A stretch of DNA of 64,000 nt from Candidatus Pseudobutyricicoccus lothianensis (GCA_904419295.1 CAJFRA010000003.1:49821-113820); one strand, 5' to 3'. Shown: positions 9,351 through 16,894, numbered from the stretch's first letter. The notes: generated from the letters alone by a model not told the origin. Numbers and translations: made by a program.

Positions 9351-9728
9351 ATGGCGAATCCTGTGGTACAAACCGCCGTGTGCACCTGCTCTTTTGGCAT
9401 GGCGCCTATGGTGCTGCCGGTGACCAGCCAGCAGACCGTCACCATCTGCGGCATGCCGGCGGCCACGGTGCTGGATAACAAATGCACCACCTTTGGCATG
9501 TGCACCTGCCCGGCCAACCCGGCGGTGGCGGCCGCTACAGCGGCGGCGCTGGGCGTGCCGACCCCCAGCGCCTGCGTGCCTGTCACGGTGGCCCCCTGGG
9601 CGCCCGGCGCGCCGACAGTGCAGGTGTGCGGCAAACCGCTGCTCAATAACACCAGCAAATTGATGTGCAGCTACGGCGGCGTCATCCAGGTGACGGTGAC
9701 CCCCGCCGTTACGGTGCAGACGCCTTGA
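9351..9728 (+). CDS. PAAR-like (DUF4280) spike-tip protein
   Basis: The 125-residue protein starts at ATG 9351 after GGAGATGATC. It is Cys- and Pro-rich with the DUF4280 pattern: VCTCSFGMAPMVL near the start, ICGMPAATVLDNK, FGMCTCPANPAV, then CKPLLN-like GKPLLNNTSKLMCSYGG near the end. PAAR-type proteins fold into a cone that sharpens the spike of contractile systems and often carries effectors. It is followed after 13 bases by the AAA ATPase gene. No effector domain is fused to it, so it is probably a bare tip. Confidence 0.8.
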   Translation: MANPVVQTAVCTCSFGMAPMVLPVTSQQTVTICGMPAATVLDNKCTTFGMCTCPANPAVAAATAAALGVPTPSACVPVTVAPWAPGAPTVQVCGKPLLNNTSKLMCSYGGVIQVTVTPAVTVQTP

Positions 9729-9741
9729 AAGGGGAGAGAGC

Positions 9742-11877
9742 ATGGAAGAAAACCGCAAAGGCTACGCCAGCCAGTGGGAGTGGCTGGAAGAGCTCTCCGC
9801 TTGGCTGGATCTGCTCCTGTATCTGTACTACCGGGATCACCAGTGGCTGGGGCCTTCCAGCGAGCTGAAAAACATGCTGGGCCTGGTGGTCACACAGGAG
9901 GAATTTGAACACAACCTGGCAAAAGCGGCCCAGCGGGGGCTGTGGACCAGGCTGACACCGGAGGACAGCGCCCAGGTGCAGGCCCTCCGCACCGCCATGG
10001 CCCAGCGGCTGGCCGCCACCGACCCCGGCTCGCTGCCCTTGCTGCAGCTGTTTGCCCGGTGCGGGCTGGATGGGTTCCAGCAGGATTGCGTGGCCTTCAC
10101 CTATGTGGCGGCGCTGGACCGGAAATATGAAAAACTGCTGGCCTATCTGCAAGACGACATCACCCGCAAAACGCCGGATACATCTTTGGCAGTGGAGCTG
10201 TTTTTGCCTGCGGGCGGGGATATGGAAGAATACTTGGCCCGGTTTTCCCGCCGAGATGGGTTCACCCAGCTGTTCCAGCCGGAGCCCCTGGCCGAAGGCC
10301 GGCTGAAGCTGCAGGATGTGGTGCTGGAATTCCTCTCCACCGGTTCGGTGGCCGACAAGCCCGGGCTGACCCTGTTTGACGGCGCCCAGCGGCGGCCCCA
10401 GGGGCCGCTGACCGTGCAGGGCGAGGTGGCCCGCCAGCTGGACCAGGTGTTCTTGGACCGGCAGACCCAGTGCGCCGTGTGCCTTTCCGGCCCGCCGGGC
10501 AGTGGGAAGCGCTTCCAGGTGGAGCACCTGATGGCCCGGCAAAAGGCCAAGTGCCTGTTTGCCGACCTGGAAGGGGAGGACTGGGAGGCAAAAGGCAGAC
10601 AGGCCGCCCTGGCCGCCCGCTTGTGCGGCGCCTATCTGTGCCTTTGCCACCTGGACCGGCAGCAAGAGGGCGAGGCGGTGCCGCCGCCCCAGCAGATGGT
10701 GGAGACCATCGCCGGTTGGCAGACCGGGCAGAACAAGGTGCTGCTGCTTTCCCAACTGCCCCTGGGCGGCCGCCTGCGCCGCTTGGCGGTGGAGCTGGAG
10801 CTGCCGCCCCTGGAAGAACAGGAGCGGTTGGCCCTGTTCCGGGCGGAACTGCGGGGCATGGCGCTGGAAAACGTGACCTGCGAAGAGCTGGCGGCCAAAT
10901 TCCGCTTCAGCCCCCGGCAGATCCACCTGGCCTGCAACTTGGCCCGGGGGCTGGCCCAGCTGGAGGGGACACCGGTGGTAGACGGCCCGCTGATGCACCA
11001 GTGCTGCTACCGCCAGGCAGTGCACAAACTGGGGGATCTGGCCAGCCGGGTGCCCGCCGCCTACTGCTGGGATGACGTGGTGCTGCCCGCGCCGCAAAAG
11101 CGGCTGATGCAGCAGGCCTGCGGCCACATCCAATACCAGCACCAGGTCTACTATGGCTGGGGCTTTGACAAAAAGATCAGCTATGGCCGGGGGCTCTCCA
11201 TCCTGTTCGCCGGCGCGCCGGGCACGGGCAAGACCATGTGCGCCCAGGTCATCGCCCGGCAGTTGAACATGGAGATGTACAAGATCAACATCTCCCAGAT
11301 CGTCAGCAAATACATCGGTGAGACGGAAAAGAACCTGCAAGCCGTGTTCACCGAGGCCCGCCGAGCCAATTCCATCCTCTTTTTTGATGAATGCGATGCG
11401 CTGTTCGGCAAGCGCAGCGAAGTGAAGGATTCCCACGACCGCAACGCCAACGTGGAAGTGGCCTATCTGCTGCAGCAGATCGAAGAATACGACGGCGTCT
11501 GCATTTTGGCCACCAACCTGATCGGCAACATCGACGCCGCCTTTATGCGGCGCATCACCTACGTGGTGCATTTCCCCTTCCCCGATGCGGCCATGCGGCG
11601 GCAGATCTACCGGCAGACCATACCGGCGGGCGCGCCCTTGGACGAGGACATCGATTGGGATTTCCTGGCGGAAAAGTTCCAGCTTTCCGGCGGCCACATC
11701 AAAAACATCGTGCTGGCCGCGGCCTTTATGGCGGCGGGGGAGGGAAGCCCCATCGCCATGCGCCATCTGCTGCATGCCGCAGTGAATGAGCTGAAAAAGA
11801 ACGAGATCGTGGTGGTGCGGGAAGAGCTGCGGGAATACCAGGATCTGCTGGATGAACCCGAGGAGGTGAAGCCGTGA
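9742..11877 (+). CDS. Tandem AAA+ ATPase of contractile injection system (Pvc15-like)
   Basis: This 711-residue cytoplasmic ATPase has two nucleotide-binding regions. The first has only a P-loop-like GPPGSGKR around residue 250 and no clear Walker B. The second is a canonical AAA module: Walker A GAPGTGKT around residue 490, Walker B ILFFDECDALFGKR around residue 547, and an arginine-containing MRRITYVVHFPFP second region of homology. AAA ATPases of this kind are encoded in nearly all PVC/Afp-type loci and are thought to help assembly or cargo loading. The start follows GGGAGAGAGC. Its C-terminal codons run into the next gene with a GTGA overlap. Confidence 0.8.
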   Translation: MEENRKGYASQWEWLEELSAWLDLLLYLYYRDHQWLGPSSELKNMLGLVVTQEEFEHNLAKAAQRGLWTRLTPEDSAQVQALRTAMAQRLAATDPGSLPLLQLFARCGLDGFQQDCVAFTYVAALDRKYEKLLAYLQDDITRKTPDTSLAVELFLPAGGDMEEYLARFSRRDGFTQLFQPEPLAEGRLKLQDVVLEFLSTGSVADKPGLTLFDGAQRRPQGPLTVQGEVARQLDQVFLDRQTQCAVCLSGPPGSGKRFQVEHLMARQKAKCLFADLEGEDWEAKGRQAALAARLCGAYLCLCHLDRQQEGEAVPPPQQMVETIAGWQTGQNKVLLLSQLPLGGRLRRLAVELELPPLEEQERLALFRAELRGMALENVTCEELAAKFRFSPRQIHLACNLARGLAQLEGTPVVDGPLMHQCCYRQAVHKLGDLASRVPAAYCWDDVVLPAPQKRLMQQACGHIQYQHQVYYGWGFDKKISYGRGLSILFAGAPGTGKTMCAQVIARQLNMEMYKINISQIVSKYIGETEKNLQAVFTEARRANSILFFDECDALFGKRSEVKDSHDRNANVEVAYLLQQIEEYDGVCILATNLIGNIDAAFMRRITYVVHFPFPDAAMRRQIYRQTIPAGAPLDEDIDWDFLAEKFQLSGGHIKNIVLAAAFMAAGEGSPIAMRHLLHAAVNELKKNEIVVVREELREYQDLLDEPEEVKP

Positions 11878-13364
11878 AGCGCAACAAAAACCTAGGCTGG
11901 GGGCTGCTGCTGGCCTTTGTCCTGTGGCTGGTGCAGATGACCGTGGCCGCCGGCGCCGGCCTTGGCCGCCTGCTGCCTTTGGCGCTGGCATCGGCCGCCT
12001 GTTGGGCAGGCGCCACGGCCTGGTGGCTCTACCGGATGGAGCGGGAGGCAAAGCCCCTGGAACAGCTGGAAGAGACGCTGAAGCAGTGGCCCCAGCCCCA
12101 GGCCCTGGAAGAGCTGCGCCAAGAGGCGGGACAACAGGGCCAGGCCGGGCCCCTTGCCCAGGCCATGGCCGGCATTTTGGAGGAAGTGGACGGCCAGATC
12201 CAGCTGGCGGGCCGCATGGCGGCGGCCGAAGCGGCCAAAGACGCCCAGCGCCGCATGGCTGACGACATCTGCCACTCGGCCCTGCCCCAGGTGCTGCCCG
12301 ACCTGCCCAGCCGGAGCAGCTTCGAGGTCCAAGGCAGGCTGGAACGGGGGACGGCAGATTGCAGCCCCTTTTACGATTATTTTTACATCGACCCCGGCCT
12401 GGTGTGCCTGGTCATCGGCCAGGTGCCCGGGGGCAGCGTGGCCGAATCGCTGTATATGGTGGTGGCCCAGACCACGATCCGCAGCCGCCTGCGCCAAGGC
12501 CGTTCCCTGGCCGAGACCATGGCCGATGTCAACGCCCAGCTGTTCGATCTGGGCAGCCAGTTTTCCCTCCACGCCCTGGTGGGCACCCTGAGCACGGCAG
12601 ACGGCATGTTCCACTATGTGAATGCCGGCGAAGTCCAACCGCTGCTGATGCGCAACGAGGACCGCTATGAATGGCTGGACGCGCCGGTCTACGCGCCGTT
12701 GGGGATGAATGAGAGCGTCTCCTACCGCACCATGGAGCTGCGGCTCAAACAAGGGGACCGTCTGTTTTTCCACACCGAAGGTCTGGGCGCCATTGCCGAC
12801 CGGGAAGGGATCCCTTTCCGGGAACAGCAGCTGCGGGCCGACCTGAACCTGAGCCGGGGCAAAGGGTTGGAGCCGGGGGAGACCCTGGAATTTTTGCAGG
12901 AAAAAGCCCTGGTATACAGCAAGACGCTGGAGGTGGGCGGTTACGCGGCCATGCTGCTGGAATACCGCAAAGGCGACAAAGAACTGGCCCATTGCGAAGT
13001 GCCGGGCCAGCCTGCCTACGCCGCCCAAGTGGCGGATTTCCTCAAGCGGCAGCTGGATGAAAACGGCATCAGCAAGCGGCACTATGCCCGGGTGGCCGTG
13101 GTGGTGGATGAGCTGTTCGCCCTTTGCTGCCGGTATGTCAAGCGGGATACGGTGCTGGTGGAATGCGGCGTGGCGCCGGATGCCCAGATGGTGACCATCC
13201 GCATCGCCGCCATGCTGGATGGGCAAGACCCGCTGGATGCGGCCGAGATGGAAGAAGGCCCGGCCCAGGAAGCTATGGCCTTTGTGCGCGCCCAGGCAGA
13301 TTACGTCACATTTAAGCCGGGCAGCGAACGGGATACGATCACTGTAGTCTGTTATCTGGGCTAA
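11874..13364 (+). CDS. Membrane SpoIIE-type phosphatase-like / HATPase-like fusion, catalytic residues degenerate
   Basis: Start GTG 11874 has AGGAGG 7 bases upstream and overlaps the ATPase stop. The 496-residue product has two membrane helices in the first 52 residues, a linker helix, a SpoIIE/RsbU PP2C-like domain around 125-350 and an RsbW-like HATPase region around 375-496. The PP2C fold is seen in YVNAGEVQPLLM and GDRLFFHTEG. The usual metal-binding Asp residues appear altered: GDxSGxG reads GQVPGGS, TDG reads TEG, and the GGDFYD site reads CSPFYD. The ATPase N-box Asn is also not evident (DELFALC). It may therefore bind partners rather than dephosphorylate. It closes the injection-system operon and is followed by a terminator. 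Confidence 0.7.
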   Translation: MKRNKNLGWGLLLAFVLWLVQMTVAAGAGLGRLLPLALASAACWAGATAWWLYRMEREAKPLEQLEETLKQWPQPQALEELRQEAGQQGQAGPLAQAMAGILEEVDGQIQLAGRMAAAEAAKDAQRRMADDICHSALPQVLPDLPSRSSFEVQGRLERGTADCSPFYDYFYIDPGLVCLVIGQVPGGSVAESLYMVVAQTTIRSRLRQGRSLAETMADVNAQLFDLGSQFSLHALVGTLSTADGMFHYVNAGEVQPLLMRNEDRYEWLDAPVYAPLGMNESVSYRTMELRLKQGDRLFFHTEGLGAIADREGIPFREQQLRADLNLSRGKGLEPGETLEFLQEKALVYSKTLEVGGYAAMLLEYRKGDKELAHCEVPGQPAYAAQVADFLKRQLDENGISKRHYARVAVVVDELFALCCRYVKRDTVLVECGVAPDAQMVTIRIAAMLDGQDPLDAAEMEEGPAQEAMAFVRAQADYVTFKPGSERDTITVVCYLG

Positions 13365-13373
13365 AACAACAGC

Positions 13374-13402
13374 AAAAAAGCTCCCTTCAAGGGAGCTTTT
13401 TT
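13374..13402 (+). terminator. Intrinsic terminator of the injection-system operon
   Basis: A near-perfect inverted repeat, with GCTCCC pairing to GGGAGC around a TTCAA loop, flanked by A6 and T7, begins 10 bases after the stop of the phosphatase-like gene. It can also act on the opposite strand. Confidence 0.9.
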
Positions 13403-13490
13403 TGTTGCGCCGGGCAGAAGACCTTTGGGTTCTGACCTGCCCACCTTTCCCATAAGGGCAGCCAGATAGGGAAGACGCCCAGGGCGCTTT

Positions 13491-13826
13491 TTAAGCCGTT
13501 AAGGCCCGGTACAGGAGGGCAAGGGGAGGGGCTAGGACAGAAAAGGCAAAGGTGATCCGATATTCACAGGGCTCCGGCTCGTAGAAGTCGATGGAATGGA
13601 TGCCCGTATGGAAGAGCAGCAAAACATAGCATACCAGCCCCAAAAGGAACAAGAAGGAATCCAGCGCCGAAGTCACGCGGACCGGGTGCAAAATGCTGTA
13701 GGGCACATCCAGCGACAGCCCGAGCAGGACCCAATAAGACCATTCGGGAAGCAGGTGGTCTGCCAAAAGGCGAAATGTTCGGAAACCGCTGAGCCGTTTG
13801 CGGAATTGCTGAAACTTTGCCCACAT
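13491..13826 (-). CDS. Small membrane protein of unknown function
   Basis: A 111-residue protein with two or three hydrophobic helices (WSYWVLLGLSLDVPYSIL, LDSFLFLLGLVCYVLLLF, ITFAFSVLAPPLALLYRAL). The second ATG (13826) is preferred because AGAAGG then lies 9 bases upstream; the first ATG at 13835 sits directly on that element. No family is recognised. It stands alone in the accessory stretch between the injection-system operon and the tandem XRE genes. Coding is supported only by the ribosome binding site and hydropathy. Confidence 0.5.
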   Translation of the reverse strand: MWAKFQQFRKRLSGFRTFRLLADHLLPEWSYWVLLGLSLDVPYSILHPVRVTSALDSFLFLLGLVCYVLLLFHTGIHSIDFYEPEPCEYRITFAFSVLAPPLALLYRALTA

Positions 13827-13905
13827 AAGGACCATCCTTCTAAAAAATTACTTTTTCGTGGAGCAGAGCGGAAGAGTGCAACGGAATCTCAGGACCAGCG
13901 AGGGT

Positions 13906-14148
13906 CTACCGGATCTCTTGTTCCAAGCTGTCAAACTCCGGCGTGGAGAAAAATTCGCCTAGCGTAATGTCCAGAGCGTCGCACAGCTTTTTGATGGTTT
14001 TGATTTCTGGGTTTGGATTATCACCAGATAATATCCTGTGGAGCGTTGATTGCGATATGGATGCTAAATGGGCCAGTTGGACCGCTGTGATCTGGCGTTC
14101 ACGGCAGAGGCCCAAGACCCGTTGTTGTATCCCGTTTTTTTGACTCAT
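13906..14148 (-). CDS. XRE-family transcriptional regulator, tandem copy 1
   Basis: The 80-residue product is essentially one helix-turn-helix domain: VQLAHLASISQSTLHRILSG is the HTH core, followed by KTIKKLCDALDITLGEFF. It ends in FSTPEFDSLEQEI, shared with the two neighbouring paralogues. The start codon and ribosome binding site lie within an inverted repeat (14144-14170), pointing to autoregulation. It is the most diverged of the three intact copies (VQLAHLASISQS against HKLATLSAFPPS). Target genes are unknown. Confidence 0.85.
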   Translation of the reverse strand: MSQKNGIQQRVLGLCRERQITAVQLAHLASISQSTLHRILSGDNPNPEIKTIKKLCDALDITLGEFFSTPEFDSLEQEIR

Positions 14149-14170
14149 ATTGGGGTCACCTCAATATGAG
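14144..14170 (-). promoter_or_regulatory. Inverted repeat across the start of XRE copy 1
   Basis: A perfect 9-base inverted repeat (CTCATATTG and CAATATGAG) is separated by 9 bases. On the coding strand the right arm contains the ATG and the loop contains the AGGTGA ribosome binding site. A TATACT -10-like hexamer adjoins it. It could be the repressor's own operator or an RNA hairpin limiting translation. Confidence 0.6.
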
Positions 14171-14245
14171 TATAACATTGCCAAGGAGCCAAGGTATACG
14201 CGCCAGCGTAATTTGAAAATATTTGAGGGAATATATACCAGAGTT

Positions 14246-14488
14246 TTATTGAATCTCTTGTTCCAAGTTGTCAAACTCCGGTGTGGAGAAAAACTCACCC
14301 AACGTGATGTCCAGGCCATCACAAATGAGTTTAATGGTCAAAATTTTCGGATTTTGACTTTTCCCATACAGGATATTTTTGATGCTGGAAGGGGGAAAGG
14401 CGGATAAGGTAGCCAGTTTGTGAATGCTGATATTCCTTTGCCCACACAATTCCAAAATACGGTCGCGCACAGCTGTGATGGTATCCAA
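14246..14488 (-). CDS. XRE-family transcriptional regulator, tandem copy 2
   Basis: The TTG at 14488 is taken as start because GGAGG lies 7 bases upstream; this gives an 80-residue protein, the same length as its neighbours. It consists of a short N-terminal helix (DTITAVRDRILELCG), the HTH (IHKLATLSAFPPSSIKNILYG) and KLICDGLDITLGEFF before the shared FSTPEFDNLEQEI tail. It is nearly identical to copy 3, so the pair arose by recent tandem duplication that included the upstream element at 14543-14583. Confidence 0.85.
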   Translation of the reverse strand: MDTITAVRDRILELCGQRNISIHKLATLSAFPPSSIKNILYGKSQNPKILTIKLICDGLDITLGEFFSTPEFDNLEQEIQ

Positions 14489-14542
14489 AGGGCCCACCTC
14501 CAGAAAGTCTTTGACAAAAGCATAAAGAATTGCACTGGACAA

Positions 14543-14583
14543 TATGGGCTATACATGCTACTATATAGTCTATACATAGCCTA
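14543..14583 (-). promoter_or_regulatory. Upstream element of XRE copy 2 (putative operator/promoter)
   Basis: A 41-base element containing GGCTATG and a partner half-site ATAGCC in inverted orientation, with AT-rich sequence between. It lies 55 bases upstream of the TTG start and is conserved at 14921-14960, as expected of an autoregulatory operator. Confidence 0.55.
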
Positions 14584-14622
14584 TCGCGGCAAAGAAAAGA
14601 CCTCTGAATCGCTTCAGAGGTC

Positions 14623-14865
14623 CTACTGGATTTCCTGTTCCAAGTTGTCAAACTCCGGTGTGGAGAAAAATTCACCCAACGTGATATCCAGGCCGTCACA
14701 GATGAGTTTGATGGTCAAAATTTTTGGATTCTGGCTCTTCCCATACAGGATATTTTTGATGCTGGAAGGAGGCAAAGCGGATAAAATAGCCAGCTTGTGA
14801 ATGCTGATGTTCCTTTGTCCGCACAATTCCAAAATGCGGTTGCGCACGGCTGTGATGGTATCCAC
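14623..14865 (-). CDS. XRE-family transcriptional regulator, tandem copy 3
   Basis: GTG 14865, with GGAGG 9 bases upstream, gives an 80-residue protein that matches copy 2 at almost every residue (DTITAVRNRILELCGQ and IHKLAILSALPPSS differ at a few positions). The HTH and FSTPEFDNLEQEI tail are intact. A second copy of the dyad element lies 56 bases upstream (14921-14960). Its presence next to copy 2 suggests either dosage or divergence of DNA targets. Confidence 0.85.
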   Translation of the reverse strand: MDTITAVRNRILELCGQRNISIHKLAILSALPPSSIKNILYGKSQNPKILTIKLICDGLDITLGEFFSTPEFDNLEQEIQ

Positions 14866-14920
14866 GTATCTCCACCTCCACTGCTTATCTAATGTTAGGA
14901 TAAACAATTGATGGAGATAG

Positions 14921-14960
14921 TATGGGCTATGCATGATACAAATAGACTATACATAGCCTA
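14921..14960 (-). promoter_or_regulatory. Upstream element of XRE copy 3 (putative operator/promoter)
   Basis: A 40-base element nearly the same as 14543-14583. Here the half-sites GGCTATG and CATAGCC form a perfect 7-base dyad separated by an AT-rich spacer of about 22 bases. It also covers the end of the decayed fourth XRE copy. Confidence 0.55.
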
Positions 14961-15117
14961 GCATTTTCTCGGTAGAAGGGGAGGCCCTTTCCTTTACTGA
15001 ATGACCGGGTCCAGTAGTTGGAGCAATACCACAGTAATTTGCAAGAGCGTTGACAGTGAGTTCCTGCTTTGCACAAATGGCCTGTATCCGATATACAACC
15101 GCGCCCTTTACGTTCAT
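14947..15117 (-). pseudogene. Truncated XRE-family regulator remnant
   Basis: From ATG 15117 (GGAAGG upstream) a 56-codon frame reads like the N-terminus of this XRE family: VVYRIQAICAKQELTVNALANYCGIAPTT matches the pattern of helix 1 and the start of the HTH. After GIAPTT the frame loses similarity and stops at 14947, inside the upstream element of copy 3. It is probably a fourth tandem copy that was cut when the array rearranged. Confidence 0.55.
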
Positions 15118-15149
15118 GCCAGCACCACCTTCCAGCCATATTTTAATCC

Positions 15150-15178
15150 TTTACAAGATGATTTGTGTGGGATATATC
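15150..15178 (+). promoter_or_regulatory. Sigma-A-type promoter for the SLOG gene
   Basis: TTTACA, a 17-base spacer and TATATC lie 19 bases before the ATG at 15197. Confidence 0.55.
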
Positions 15179-15196
15179 GTAGAAAGAAGGTGGGCC

Positions 15197-15661
15197 ATGT
15201 ACACTTGCTTTTTCATCGGCCATCGGGATGCGCCGGAATCTCTGCTGCCCTCTTTGAAAGCAGCCGTGGAAGGGCTCTTGCAGCGGCAGCCCAATGTCCG
15301 TTTCGTGGCAGGACATTACGGCCGCTTCGATGCTCTTGCCGCCCGGGCGGTGGGGCAGGCAAAAGAACGCTATGCCCAAGCATCCCTCTATTTGCTGCTC
15401 CCCTATCATCCGGCAGAGCGGCCGCTCCCGCTGCCGCCCGGTTTTGACGGCACATTATACCCCGAGGGCATGGAGAGCGTGCCCAAGCGCCTGGCTATTT
15501 CCCGGGCAAACCGGTGGATGGTGGGGCACAGCGACTATCTCATCGCCTGGGCCTGGCGGCCGGGCAACGCCCGCAGCGTGTTGGATGCGGGGGAAAGGCG
15601 GGCACGGCAGGGGCTGCTGCACATCATCCGCCTGCCAAGGGAAGGGGGGAGCACCCAATGA
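15197..15661 (+). CDS. SLOG-superfamily (DUF1273/YspA-like) protein
   Basis: A 154-residue protein starting at ATG 15197 with GAAGGTGG upstream. FIGHRD at residues 6-11 and VAGHYGRFDALAARAV around residue 39 are the two nucleotide-contact motifs of the SLOG (Smf/DprA/LOG) Rossmann fold; here the second carries HYGRFD. LLLPYHP and ISRANRWMVGHSDYLIAWAW complete the fold. Members bind nucleotides or ligands and often occur in stress and phage-related contexts; the substrate here is unknown. It overlaps the next gene by ATGA, so the two are coupled. Confidence 0.7.
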   Translation: MYTCFFIGHRDAPESLLPSLKAAVEGLLQRQPNVRFVAGHYGRFDALAARAVGQAKERYAQASLYLLLPYHPAERPLPLPPGFDGTLYPEGMESVPKRLAISRANRWMVGHSDYLIAWAWRPGNARSVLDAGERRARQGLLHIIRLPREGGSTQ

Positions 15662-16152
15662 AATGGAAACGGGCATTGGGCGCCGCGGCAGGCGTCCTTC
15701 TTTTGGCAGGGGGACTGCTGGCCATGGGCAGGCTGGCGCAGCGCCAAACGCCGGCAGAACAGCTGGAAGGGGCCCTGGGAGAAGCCTGGGACCGGCAGAG
15801 CAAGACGGAGACCTTCCACACCGAATTCGCCGATGGGCAGGGGCATAAGATCACCCAATACATCATCCGTACCATCTTTTATGGCCAGGAGAGGGGGCAG
15901 GAGGGGGCCAAGCTGGCCATGGAACAGATCGTGGACCCGGACGCCGCAGAGGACAGCCGGGCCTGCCAGGTGAACGGCTGCCAGGCGATGGTATACCATA
16001 TAAAAGAGAGAGGGTATTTGTGCTGGACCCTTTCGCCGGAATACAGCATCGTGCTGGAATATGACCGGGCAGGCGCCAGCGACGCGGAGATCTTGCAGAT
16101 GGGGGAGAGCATCCAACTGGTGCCAAAGCCCCCGGGCGGGAACCAATCTTAA
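15658..16152 (+). CDS. Secreted or membrane-anchored protein of unknown function
   Basis: The 164-residue product begins with Lys/Arg-rich MKWKR and a hydrophobic helix (ALGAAAGVLLLAGGLLAMG), a signal peptide or anchor with no lipobox Cys. The remainder is soluble and mixed alpha/beta, with one disulfide-compatible Cys pair (SRACQVNGCQAMVYHI) and a C-terminal Pro/Gly tail. It overlaps the SLOG gene (ATGA) and ends at a strong hairpin. No family is recognised. Confidence 0.6.
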   Translation: MKWKRALGAAAGVLLLAGGLLAMGRLAQRQTPAEQLEGALGEAWDRQSKTETFHTEFADGQGHKITQYIIRTIFYGQERGQEGAKLAMEQIVDPDAAEDSRACQVNGCQAMVYHIKERGYLCWTLSPEYSIVLEYDRAGASDAEILQMGESIQLVPKPPGGNQS

Positions 16153-16160
16153 TAAAAGAG

Positions 16161-16195
16161 AAAAGGCCTCTGGAGCGTTCCAGAGACCTTTTTTG
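16161..16195. terminator. Bidirectional intrinsic terminator
   Basis: CTCTGGA pairs with TCCAGAG around GCGT, extended by AAAAGG/CCTTTT with a T6 run on the + side and A-rich flank on the other. It separates the convergent 15658 and AroM genes. Confidence 0.85.
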
Positions 16196-16207
16196 CATAC
16201 AATGGAT

Positions 16208-16876
16208 TCAGTCGATCAGTTCCGAGACCACGCGGGCCAGCAGCGTGCGGGAAAGCACGATGTTTTTGCCCGTGGCCTGGGCAAAGATCTGTTTCATTTC
16301 CAGGGTGTAGCCGATGCAATCCAGCACCACCAGGTCGCAATCCAGCCCGGCTACCTGCTGGGCCGCCTGCCGGATGCCCTCCAGCCCTTCGTAGGGGGAG
16401 GCGGCCACCGGCGTGGCCTGGGGCACATATTTTTCCCACTTGTTCTTGCTCTGCCCCAGCTGCAGGGGGGAGGGCGTGACCACGGCGATGCGGCCTGTGG
16501 CAGTGAGCAGGGGCACCAGGCCCTGGAGGATCTGGTTGGGGAAGATCAGGGGCACATTGGCGTGGAAGGTGGCGGGGAAATCGCCGGTGCAGAAAAACAG
16601 GATCAGCCGGCAGCCCTGGGCTTCCAGCTCGTCAATGGCCGCCTGCAGCCTGGGCAGCACATGCTTTTCGGCAAAGGTCACCGAAGAGCCGTCCACCAGG
16701 CGGGAGACCAGCACATAATCCCCTTCTTGGGGGGCAAAGGCTTCGATCTGCTGGCGGGTCAGGCCGTCCAGCCCGCCTTTTTCCAGCAGTTCACACCCTT
16801 GCAGCAAAGGCATGATGTCGCTTGTCACATCCACCCGGGGCGCTTGGCCCACGGTGATGGCGCCGATCTTTGTCAT
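16208..16876 (-). CDS. AroM family protein
   Basis: The 222-residue cytoplasmic protein begins with the AroM hallmark IGAITVGQAPRVDVTSD, and has LILFFCTGDFP and LDCIGYT further on. AroM-like proteins resemble Asp/Glu racemase-fold proteins, but their reaction is not established. The gene lies 18 bases downstream of DUF1177 and near ornithine-cyclodeaminase-like and creatininase-like genes, a grouping that points to amino-acid or amide catabolism. The start follows GAAGAGGGG. Confidence 0.85.
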   Translation of the reverse strand: MTKIGAITVGQAPRVDVTSDIMPLLQGCELLEKGGLDGLTRQQIEAFAPQEGDYVLVSRLVDGSSVTFAEKHVLPRLQAAIDELEAQGCRLILFFCTGDFPATFHANVPLIFPNQILQGLVPLLTATGRIAVVTPSPLQLGQSKNKWEKYVPQATPVAASPYEGLEGIRQAAQQVAGLDCDLVVLDCIGYTLEMKQIFAQATGKNIVLSRTLLARVVSELID

Positions 16877-16894
16877 ACCGTTCCCCTCTTCCCG

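Larger units (their letters stand above)
14246..14960. repeat. Tandem duplication of an XRE gene plus its upstream element
   Basis: Two units of about 377 bp lie head to tail: gene 14246-14488 with element 14543-14583, and gene 14623-14865 with element 14921-14960. The coding parts are nearly identical, and the elements differ at only a few positions and one 1-base gap. Confidence 0.8.

Noticed and set aside
9709..12051. 780-codon minus-strand frame opposite the AAA ATPase
   Set aside because: Antisense shadow of a gene with clear Walker motifs; no ribosome binding site.
14331..14699. Frame overlapping XRE copy 2 in another phase
   Set aside because: It uses the shifted phase of the duplicated gene and joins noncoding sequence.
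14246..15117. CRISPR-like spacing of repeats
   Set aside because: The repeats are whole genes with upstream elements, only two units, without short regular repeats and spacers.
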